64,000 bases of DNA from Lineus longissimus. Taxonomy: Eukaryota; Nemertea; Pilidiophora; Heteronemertea; Lineidae. A program made the position numbers and the translations under genes. Shown here piece by piece: positions 41,304 to 50,327 of the stretch; the stretch's first letter is position 1, and each line of letters starts with the position of its first letter. The stretch is taken from NCBI RefSeq assembly GCF_910592395.1, contig NC_088310.1, forward strand, positions 4,965,501 to 5,029,500, written 5' to 3'. The notes under the pieces are model-generated. The model had not been told where the DNA came from, did not search any database, and saw only the letters and a program-made list of their open reading frames with translations.

Positions 41304-42335
41304 ATGGCTTCCTCGACCTTCTCATCAGATATCGAACAATCTTCCGAGACCGGACTTCATGACATGCTGGCGAAGATATCCTTATTTATAGAAGGATACA
41401 TCGTCTCAGTTGTGCTGATCATGGGCATTTGCGGCAATACCCTCTCCCTCGCTGTCTTTATCCGGGCTAGGAAGCGGGCCGACGCCCCTGTGCAGTATCT
41501 TAGCTGCTTGGCCCTGACCGACACCGGTGTTATATTAAGCATTGGGTTCGTCCACTGGTTTCATTCCGGACTGGACTATGTCACCGGCGGGGCAGTGTCT
41601 TTTAATTTTGCGACGTATTCCCGTTTTACTTGCAAGTTGGATTTGTTTGCTATGCATGTTTGTGAATGCATGTCGGCTTGGCTGATTGTGAGCTTCTCTA
41701 CTGAGAGAGCATACGTTGTGTGGTTCCCTCTGCGGCGGTCAGACCTGACTTCAAAAAAGCGGACAATGGTAGTTGCAGCCATGTTTACTTTGTCTGTTGT
41801 GGTCAGTATCCATCGAGTGATAATAACCGATATTTTCGTTGTGTCCGCGGATGCCGATGGTGTTTTCCTTGGATGCTGGTACACGGCAGTTGTCAGTCCA
41901 TTGACATCGTTTTTAATCTATCAATTTGATCAGCTTTTTCATAATTATATTCCTTGTTGTATGATATTCACAGCAAATATTTGTATCTTGCTTGGCTTGA
42001 GACACTCGGATCTTTCTCTTGCAACACAAGCGGCGAGTGGCAAACAGGCCCAAGATGGCCGCATCTTGAGGTCGCTTATGCTAATATCAACCCTCTACGT
42101 CATACTAATGATGCCTTCATCAGCAACACAGTCTCAAATTCTTTTTCTGATGGCAAAAAAACAAATCAGTTTTCAGTATTTCTCTTTCAGGTATAACATA
42201 GATGCATTATTGGATCAATTTAGCATGATAAATTATTGTTTCAATTTTATGATTTATGGCTGTACGATCCCATTTTATAGGAAGGAGGTCTGTGATATGT
42301 TCAGAACGAGAAAAAGACTTGCGGCAAATAAATAA
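41304..42335 (+). CDS. Rhodopsin-like G protein-coupled receptor, intronless, orphan
   Basis: A single exon encodes a seven-transmembrane receptor of 343 residues if translation starts at 41,304. That ATG has G at -3 and G at +4. In-frame ATGs at 41,274 and 41,283 have weaker contexts and would add 10 or 7 residues. Numbered from 41,304, class A landmarks are Gly-Asn at 44-45 in helix 1, Asp73 in helix 2, Cys110 at the top of helix 3 paired with Cys191 in extracellular loop 2, and Glu-Arg at 134-135 ending helix 3. Helix 6 lacks the usual Cys-Trp-x-Pro and helix 7 has Asn-Phe-x-x-Tyr in place of Asn-Pro-x-x-Tyr. The family usually binds neuropeptides or small ligands at the plasma membrane; the ligand is unknown. 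The receptor at 44,332 is its nearest relative in the window. Confidence 0.9.
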   Translation: MASSTFSSDIEQSSETGLHDMLAKISLFIEGYIVSVVLIMGICGNTLSLAVFIRARKRADAPVQYLSCLALTDTGVILSIGFVHWFHSGLDYVTGGAVSFNFATYSRFTCKLDLFAMHVCECMSAWLIVSFSTERAYVVWFPLRRSDLTSKKRTMVVAAMFTLSVVVSIHRVIITDIFVVSADADGVFLGCWYTAVVSPLTSFLIYQFDQLFHNYIPCCMIFTANICILLGLRHSDLSLATQAASGKQAQDGRILRSLMLISTLYVILMMPSSATQSQILFLMAKKQISFQYFSFRYNIDALLDQFSMINYCFNFMIYGCTIPFYRKEVCDMFRTRKRLAANK

Positions 42336-42340
42336 ATAAA
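42327..42340 (+). promoter_or_regulatory. Overlapping poly(A) signals across the stop codon
   Basis: Three overlapping AATAAA hexamers span the last two codons and the TAA stop of the first receptor gene. If used, the 3' UTR would be only a few tens of bases long. Confidence 0.35.
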
Positions 42341-44331
42341 AAACACTCTCCCGGTCAGAGAGCTTGTGTTGGAAATACAGATGCGACATAGTGCGACCAC
42401 TAGCGATCGAACATGCGGCCTTAATTTTGCGACACTGCAGTTTTGTTGCTATTGCGTTGCTGTAGCTACCCATGAAATCGAATTTGACGCAAGGCAACAA
42501 ATTCAAAATTTAACAGACACAGACGTCAGAAACCCCGTTGTTAAATTTACCAAGTTACCTGCAATCCTGCTAATCCTTCTACAAAAGTCACCGGTTCCTG
42601 ACAGATTTGACAATCAATGGAAACAAAAGAAACGTTAGATAAGTATGCATATAATATTGTATGTAAACCGTATATTATTTTCTAATTTTTTCATCAAGTT
42701 TTACAGGATAATTTGAGAAATGGGATATGTAGCGTTGGTGTTAGACTTGGATGAAGTCAGTTTGATATGGATTAGGAATAAGTTCACACTTTAGAGTTAT
42801 AGCAGTTACAAGCCATTGGGTTCTTAGATGTGAACACCAGAGAGTATCCTGACTGCCTCATTGGGTCGACTGCTAAAACGGGCATCTCACAATGACGATT
42901 GTCTTACAACGATTAGGACACACGTTGCGAAAGGGTGTAGTTTGTCCTATTTCTAGCCAAAGTTGCTTCGTACATGTAAGATTCGTGATTTGAGGCGCCA
43001 TCGAATATATTTTGAAACACCGTGAACGGAACGCGTCTGAAATTTTATATATGCAGTTTCTATCCTCTCAGGTGCCGCCATAATTCATATATTTCCAAAA
43101 CCTACCATTTTATGTAATGTGACAACTTTCGCTCCCGCCTCTCAAATTTAATGCGTATCATTTTTACTAGTATACGTCAGCGGTATTGTTGTGTGTTCTG
43201 GCTTATGTTACTCGCACTACTAATTCAATACGTCCTCTTATTTCATTAAAATTTCTGTTTTGGTAATTGATATTTTCTTTCCAATGTATAACACGGATTG
43301 ATTTCACATACTAGTGGTTATCACTATTGAGCCTCTAGGTGCAATAGCGGACTGCGTCCATTTTTGTAGAAGTTTTTTAAAGTGCTCACAAATCACACAG
43401 TTACATGTTTTGTTGTGTTAAGTGATGTTTAGAAATTCCATACGAATGCATAAGGTCAGTTCAAACTTTGATGTAGAACGGTATTTTTCAAGATAAAACA
43501 TTTCTCTTTTCATTTCTGCACCAAACTCCAAATTTACAAAAAAGCACCTAGCCTGCTATGGGCTCAATTCGTAAAATCCAGTTGGTCGGTATATACGGGC
43601 AAAATAATTCCGCAATCAGCTCTTTTTGTTGCCATTTTACTCCAAGTTGATATGAAGTTGCTTGGCGACAAACAGACTTGATTTGTACCGCACCGGAAGT
43701 TTAATGGTTCCGAAAATGTGACTTCTTCGGCAGTGCGTGGCGCGGTGGTCGAGCCTGGAAACACGGACCTCATGAGGGAAGATGCATCCGTCAATACATG
43801 TACGACTGAATTTTAACCTTCCACTTTTTAAAGCAATTCTCGTCTCGTCAGTCAGAATAATTTGGGCTGCAATTACAGTACCCTCGTCTAGATTTTTTTA
43901 TACTTTCAGAGCGACATTTCAACGTTAAAAGGACAGATGCAGCCGATAGTACAGAATTAAAAAACCTGTTCCAAGATGATGATGTTATCGGACCTGTTCG
44001 CTGCTATTCAGCACGGTCTTCCAAGGGGCAGTCGCTGTTTTGGCTAATTGCGTGCAGTGGGCATGATCTAAAATCTCGATGTTGATTAAACAGATTAAGT
44101 CTGAAGAAATGTCTTGATAAAGCCTTGTCTTATTGACGTTTCGTGAAGCTTATACTAGATAGATTCAGGCGAAGAAGAAGAGCCGTGATATTTTTATTTC
44201 GAATCCTGGTGATTTCCTGACAAATCTCTACACTTTTCCAGTGCGCTTTCAGATCCCCTTTTAAAATGCCTCTTAGGTTGCAATTCACGTAGGTATCTTA
44301 AAGATCTTCGGCGCCGATACTTAAGTCCGCG
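42341..44331. other. Intergenic between the two receptors
   Basis: No gene is supported. A 76-codon minus frame at 43,564-43,794 and other short frames have no recognisable content. TACATGTA palindromes are present near 42,973 and 43,796. Confidence 0.5.
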
Positions 44332-46348
44332 ATGGTCTCTGTCCCCAACACCACGATCATTGCGCCAATAGCAACAACCTTCGACGAGAGCGGTGACGAC
44401 GAATGGGTAATTGACTTCATGAATCAGCTCAGAGACTATATCAACAAGTGGTGCTTTGTGGTCATACTTGCCCTCGGCATTCCCGGGAACACCATGTCCC
44501 TGTTTGTGACCTTAAAGAAGGACAACCGCAGAATCAGCACTTGTATTTACATGGCTGCATTGGCCCTGGTCGACTCGGGCGTTATCGTCAACGCCGGACT
44601 CCATAAGATAATAATCACTCACGGTTTGTCGACAGATTTGAAGGAGAATATGCCGTTTCTTAGGTAGGTTAAACATATTATTTTTAATTCGCTGAGTTTT
44701 GACCACTGACGTTCGATTTTTTTTCGATCGACGATATACAAGCGATTTTAGATCTGTGGGTGTGACGAGCTGCAGCCCTAATTGTAGTCTGCCTCCGTCC
44801 CCAGCGATATTTGGTATCGGCGTCTAAAATTGGTGGCGTTCGATATGACCCAATATTTGCTAGGTTTGTCACAGCGGCGACTGACCTCGGCACATTAAGT
44901 CGTAGTAATTGCGTTGAAACAGCCTTCCTTTTTATGTACATTGTAAAGCAAGAGACATACCGTATACGTGAACCAGGCAAGCGTAGAATGCAATCAAAAT
45001 GCTTCAAAATATGAAGCGCTCTGCAGACTGGCGGATTTTATTGCAGTGACATACGATAAGTATCGCTGTCAAGAGCGATAAAAAACGCTTCTCAGCTTGA
45101 AAAATTGGTCATCGCTGGGTTTGGTAGTTATCGTAGGTCGCAGCGATGACTCTTGTCCTGCGTATGCAACATTCGCAGCGATAACCGCAAACAAGCAATT
45201 TTTGTCGCATGTGATAGTTATTGCAGTCGCTGCGATACAAATTGCCTGCCTGCCGGGCAAGTTACACCACGGGGCCTTAGTAAAGAGAATTGTTAACGGA
45301 AAGAGCCTGTGCATTTAAACTAAGGGGGTTAAGAGCTAGCATGGCATTATTTGATGGAATGGGAAAGTGTAAAAGACACTTTCTGAAATCGGCCCCCGAC
45401 TAAATGTTCAGTTGAAGACAACTGAATCAATATGCTAATGACTTTGATGTTCTACAAAAGAGGCTTGTTTCGGGACAGCATGTAGGTATATATGCCTAAA
45501 ACCAGTAAAAGCTAGGATATAAGCATACATTTAACTGCTAGGTGACAGCACTGGTCCTCATGGTATATATCCGTGAAAGAACAGTGCTGCGTTATTCCCT
45601 TGTTATACATGTAGTATGCAATCATGTCACAGCTGCATGTTATTAATATTTCCTTTTCAAAAGCTGGATCTGGTTTTCAACCAACGTGTGTTCAATCAGC
45701 TCAGGCCTCTTTCTCGCCGAGATGAGCATAGACCGGGCCATCGCGGTCACCTACCCGATGAAGGCCGCAACCATCTGCACCACCTCCAAAGCCACCAAGG
45801 TCGTTACAGCTACATTCGCATTCGAGTTGATCGTCCAAAGCCAAGCATACCACATGTACAAGCTACCGAAACCAGCGAACGGAATGTTACTGCGAGAGCT
45901 CACTGGAGATTTAAAATGGGCGGTTACCTTATTCAACACGCAAATGCTCATTCTTGGTACAGTTGTCCCTTTCATCATATTAATGGTCTCAAATACAATA
46001 ATTATCCTAAAAATCCGTCGGGCGGCCAACGAAAGAGAGAAATTAGAATCACGTCAACGAAAGCAAGAAAACGGGTCAAATTTAAGGATGATGCTACTTG
46101 GGACGACACTGGCCTATATAATATGTTCTTGTCCTAAACGCGTGTGGGAAACATTGGCCGGAGCATTGTACAACTTGTCAGACCCCTATTGGTACGCTCG
46201 GTACTGGCTGGAGTTTCAGTTTTTTACGGAATTGTGGCTCTGTAACTTTGCGGTGAACTTCTACGTCTATTTCCTCGGGGGCGGACGTAAGTTTCGTAAT
46301 GATACAAGAGATGTTTTGTTTGTATGTTGCCGGAAATCTACCAAGTAA
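44332..46348 (+). CDS. Rhodopsin-like G protein-coupled receptor, two exons, no helix 3 / loop 2 disulfide
   Basis: Exons 44,332-44,663 and 45,664-46,348 join in phase 2 (CTTAG|GTAGGT to TTTTCAAAAG|C) and give 338 residues. The ATG has G at -3 and +4. An N-glycosylation sequon, Asn-Thr-Thr, lies at 6-8. Landmarks are Gly-Asn at 52-53 (helix 1), Asp81 (helix 2), Asp-Arg at 134-135 (end of helix 3) and Asn-Phe-x-x-Tyr in helix 7. Helix 2 (ALALVDSGVI) resembles that of the receptor at 41,304 (CLALTDTGVI), so the pair is probably a tandem duplication that later gained or lost an intron. In this model the residue at the conserved helix 3 Cys position is Leu110, and loop 2 has no Cys either. A missed small exon at the junction could change the first point. 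The ligand is unknown. Confidence 0.85.
44664..45663 (+). other. Intron of the second receptor, with CAGCGAT motif cluster
   Basis: A 1.0 kb intron between helices 2 and 3. Between about 44,800 and 45,240 the heptamer CAGCGAT, or its complement ATCGCTG, recurs at least five times in both orientations. No exon containing a helix 3 start with Cys was recognised, though a microexon cannot be ruled out. Confidence 0.6.
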
Positions 46349-47097
46349 GAGATGCTTTAGACTGATGATTGGATGTTGCAGCAGGCAAGTGTGGGAAGTT
46401 TTGATCGGATGTTGCTCTTAAGTTATTTAAGCTTTTAGGCTAATAACATTCATCGAAAGTGAAACACTATTATATACGTATCTTTCAAACTAACTTTTGA
46501 GCTGGTGAGGTGCTGAAGATCTTACTGTATCGGGACAGTTTCTAGGTGCGGGCTAATCGACGGAATAGCTGACGAGAAACTGCGGGGGAGTTTACCTGAA
46601 TAACTGCACATTGATTCGTTTGCTCTGCTGGCCCGTTGGCATGGTTGCAAATGGTTTTTCCAAACGAGTGTAGGTGTCTCTGCAACAAATCTATTGATAT
46701 GCATTATTAGCATGCTATCGATGAAATTCATTTATGTTTAGAATGAAGCGAGAGTGATCTTGCAACGCTAACCAAGCCAACCACGCCAGCAACGAACCGA
46801 GCACATAAAAAAGCAATCAATTATCCAAAATTAATGAAGAATAAATCACGACTCAATAGAAATATATAGTACCGCCTGGTGTCGATTTCATTAGCCATAT
46901 CATCTCGACGGATGAATACATTCAGAGAACTAGTCCTGACGCGCATGTTTTCACCAGAACTGTGTGCTTCGGTCGACGATCAATATCGTAGTCTGAGATA
47001 CTGTACTTCCCACACCTCTGTAGAAATACCGGCGTTAAGCTTACTCGCTTAGTGAAATATTCTTTGGATTCGAGTAATAAAACTCCCATCTTGCAGA
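46349..47097. other. Intergenic between second receptor and potassium-channel exon
   Basis: No gene is supported. The last bases (TCTTGCAGA before the ATG at 47,098) could be a splice acceptor ending a 5'-UTR intron of the following gene. Confidence 0.5.
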
Positions 47098-47854
47098 ATG
47101 TTAGGCTTGGATATAAACATCCGGAAAAGTAACATCCGCTTTGCACTCCTCATCTTTTTTTACCTCCTTTATGTGGTGATCGGTGCAGCTATCGTTTCGG
47201 CGGTGGAGGGGCCAATCGAAAAGGCAATGGTTAAAAAAATTAGGAAGCATAGACAAAGGGTGATGGAACAGACAAAGGGCTGCTTGACAGGTAATGGCTC
47301 TTTGCTATATCATCCAAGCTTGATTTCGCCAGAGGCCTGTAGTGGTGTAGCAGTAATCAGTGTCCCCTGAAAACAGTCGTGTCTTATCCTATTGTTATCG
47401 ATAGAGGATAACAGAGCGCAAGACTTAAGAGACATCTTTCCATAGATGCATGTACATTAGAAAAGAGGATGCGGGCACTGTACATGTATTTTGTTAGAAC
47501 GGGAACACTTGTGCATTTACGGGGAAAAATGCGCACCAATCTGCATATTCCCGCATGCTTTTGGTGAAATCTTGCTAAATGTTGTCGTCTGCACGTTTCG
47601 ATGTCGTTTGCTGTGGTAGTGGTTATGTTTACATTCCCAGTGATGTAAATCGATATTTGCTATCATCAGGAGATTGAATTCGCGAGCAGGGATTTATGAC
47701 ACCCGACTATTATCAGATTGTTTTGTATGGGTGTCGAAGGTCTCATTAATTGCAACACGATGTAATTCACTTACAGAGAACATGGCAGATTCCTGCTACT
47801 GGCTGAGCGTATTGATTTGGAGAAAGTGCAGACTCGACTGGAGCAGGACTGTTG
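47098..47854 (+). CDS. Two-pore-domain potassium channel (K2P), 5' part only
   Basis: Exon 1 (47,098-47,290) encodes 64 residues: a short basic N-terminus, a helix with Tyr-Leu-Leu-Tyr-Val-Val-Ile-Gly-Ala, then Ala-Val-Glu-Gly-Pro-Ile-Glu. This is the characteristic M1 and cap start of K2P leak channels, which set resting potential at the plasma membrane. It ends at GACAG|GTAATG in phase 1. A possible exon 2 (47,779-47,854, acceptor CAGAG, donor TGTTG|GTAGGC) continues the frame with a charged helical stretch that would suit the cap, but this is tentative. No pore motif (Thr-Ile-Gly-Tyr-Gly) or later helices were found on the + strand before the next gene. Either the rest lies beyond large introns or the copy is truncated. 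Confidence 0.6.
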
Positions 47855-49300
47855 GTAGGCCAATGTTGGGTCCGTTGCACACAAAATCGCAACAGCGACA
47901 GACCGTAACAGCCTTCGTTACAGTCAATGTCCACCATGGAAAGAGTGTCCACACCGATTGTATCATAAATGACGGATTACGATACGGTGCTTCTGATGCT
48001 AATGACCCTCAAAACCTCCGAGATTAAAAGCGCAAATATATTATTTTGTTTCCAGACATTTAACCCCATGACATTTCAAAACTATTACTCCTACGACTTG
48101 GAGCTTAGAAGAACGCGTTATACGAAAGTACATGTATCCGATATACGCAATAGTCTTACTCAAGTGAAATAGCAAATCAGATAATGAAATATTCTAGAGT
48201 ATATTTAACGAAGAGCAACGGCGACTAGGATTTTTGCAATATAGGTGCAAGCAAGCATGGCTTAAATCAATGGCGTAAGTAAAATATAGCAGCCCAGTTT
48301 TCGTAATAATGCACCCTGATCATTACTGAGCATTTCATGATATCTAAGTAATATGACTTTTCTGCCGTGATCAGCTCAGTAAATATTCATTGCATTAAAA
48401 GTCACCAAATGCGTTCCCGATCTGCATCCCCTCGAAAGCCAATTAGCCACTTCTACCGCGTTTGATGTGGCTTGTAATGAGATTACATGAAGTTTCAGAG
48501 AATTTTTTCTGCAACAGAACGCCACTGCGTCACAAATTTTTCGATCACATGAATTTTTATTTCGTAATCTCTTGGGATCTAAAACACCAATCGCAAAGGA
48601 TGAATCTTCTCGCGCCGCCAGTACCATCAACAAATTATATCGATAATTACAGCAGACGGCTTTCGCAGCTGCCATCAACACACGGCCTTGTTCGCAAAAC
48701 TATTTGATCGTTTCTAAAGCTCTTTGGAGTTAGTGCCTCATTTCGATATTGCATCTTATATCAGCTAGACCATAATTTCACGTCATCTGATCAATTCACG
48801 TCAAAACCAGATATCCTTAACGCCGATTCCGTCACAAGATATAACCTCCGGGGTGTAACGAAGATAATGTTTCATCATTATGCTCTTTATGTTCTATACA
48901 ATTAATTCACATGAGCGCGGTCTCACATTTACCCATATTAGTGAAAACCACCCCTTCTTGGCTATCTTTGAGTATTTTAGGAAATAAATGTGGATAATGG
49001 TCCTATCTCATAAGTGCATCAAACTTTTTTTCTCAATGAAACTGAACAGCCAACGTGTACAATACTTCAGTTGCATTATTGTTAATGGTGCACTGAAGTA
49101 TTGCGCACGTAAGCTTGTACGTGTAGAAATGTCACTTGATGCACGGATTTCTCGCTTTAGTTCATTTCATGAGAAATGGCAATCAGGTTTTTGGAAATAT
49201 CATACAGAAAATGCGGCAGTTGAGAAAAAACGTTTTATTTCATCTGAAACTTCAAAGTCTCATGAAAATTATATTGCCGGAATCGGACCAAGCATGACGA
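47855..49300. other. Noncoding stretch before the first foldback element
   Basis: I looked here for K2P pore exons and found none. Open frames are short and featureless. Confidence 0.5.
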
Positions 49301-49306
49301 TGTAGA

Positions 49307-49630
49307 TATGGCAAGCCAAAGCGGAATTTATTCAAGACTTTAGAATAACCATTCAAGAAGTTAAATATAAGTTCAGGAAGGAAATATATGTTCAAGACTA
49401 AAATATGTTCAACCTTGAATCAAATGTTTTCAACCTTGAATCAAATGTTTTCAACCTTAAATAAAATATGTTCAACCTTGAATAAAATATGTTCAACCTT
49501 GAATAAAATATGTCCAACCTTGAACAAAATATGTCCAACCTTGAACAAAATATATTCAACCTTGAACAAAATATATTCAAGACTCACGTGACCATATTCA
49601 AGACGCACGTGACCACAAAATTGATGACGT
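49307..49630 (+). repeat. Left inverted arm with ~8 repeats of TTCAACCTTGAATAAAATATG
   Basis: After about 90 bases of unique terminal sequence, a 21 bp unit repeats about eight times with small variations (ACCTTGAATCAA, ACCTTGAATAAA, ACCTTGAACAAA). Two units of ATTCAAGACNCACGTGACC follow, and the arm ends at GATGACGT. Confidence 0.9.
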
Positions 49631-50018
49631 TGTTGCTCATGTTTTGATGCTTTACGGACTTTCCCGAACCCGCGTCCAGACTTTCCCGAACCCATGGTAC
49701 TTGTGTTGCGTTTCGGAGCTCGAATTGTTCGCACGAAGGTTTTGACACATGGTTGTACACGTACCTAGCCGCCTACACCTGACATGTACTGTAATCCTAC
49801 ACATCATGACATGGATGCCGAGTGAATGTCAGAGTCGATACATGTTTCACAGACATATCAGGCAAATTATAGGTTCAAAATGCGCAATGCCTCTCACCTT
49901 TCATACCACTGTATCGGATTCTCGTTGTCTTTTGACATGTTTGAGTGTTTAGGCTATACAGGCAATCAATCACGTCGTGAAACAGAACGCATCAGAAGTA
50001 CCACAGATTCTACGCTCT

Positions 50019-50321
50019 ACGTCATCAATTTTGTGGTCACGTGCGTCTTGAATATGGTCACGTGAGTCTTGAATATGGTCACGTGAGTCTTGAATATATT
50101 TTGTTCAAGGTTGAATATATTTTGTTCAAGGTTGGACATATTTTATTCAAGGTTGAACATATTTTATTCAAGGTTGAACATATTTTATTTAAGGTTGAAA
50201 ACATTTGATTCAAGGTTGAACATATTTTAGTCTTGAACATATATTTCCTTCTTGAACTTATATTTAACTTCTTGAATGGTTATTCTAAAGTCTTGAATAA
50301 ATTCCGCTTTGGCTTGCCATA
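50019..50321 (-). repeat. Right inverted arm of the first foldback element
   Basis: This is the reverse complement of the left arm, with about seven 21 bp units instead of eight and three CACGTGA-containing units instead of two. Outside copy number I saw only about one substitution (GTTCAGGAAGG versus GTTCAAGAAGG) between the terminal parts. Confidence 0.9.
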
Positions 50322-50327
50322 TGTAGA

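Larger units (their letters stand above)
49301..50327. mobile_element. Nonautonomous foldback element with ~21 bp subterminal repeats
   Basis: The element body runs 49,307-50,321. Its ends are TATGGCAAGCC and the exact reverse complement GGCTTGCCATA. Flanking both is TGTAGA (49,301-49,306 and 50,322-50,327), a 6 bp target-site duplication, 7 bp if the adjoining A is counted. The left arm (to 49,630) and right arm (from 50,019) are near-perfect inverted copies that differ mainly in repeat number. The 388 bp centre has no transposase and no convincing ORF. It must have been moved by proteins encoded elsewhere. The class is unassigned. Confidence 0.9.

Noticed and set aside
49388-49734. Repetitive open frames on both strands in the first foldback element
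   Set aside because: They are translations of the 21 bp repeat, whose length divisible by three keeps frames open.
49400-50230. CRISPR-like periodic array
   Set aside because: Units are head-to-tail with no unique spacers, arranged as inverted arms of a transposable element, in animal DNA.
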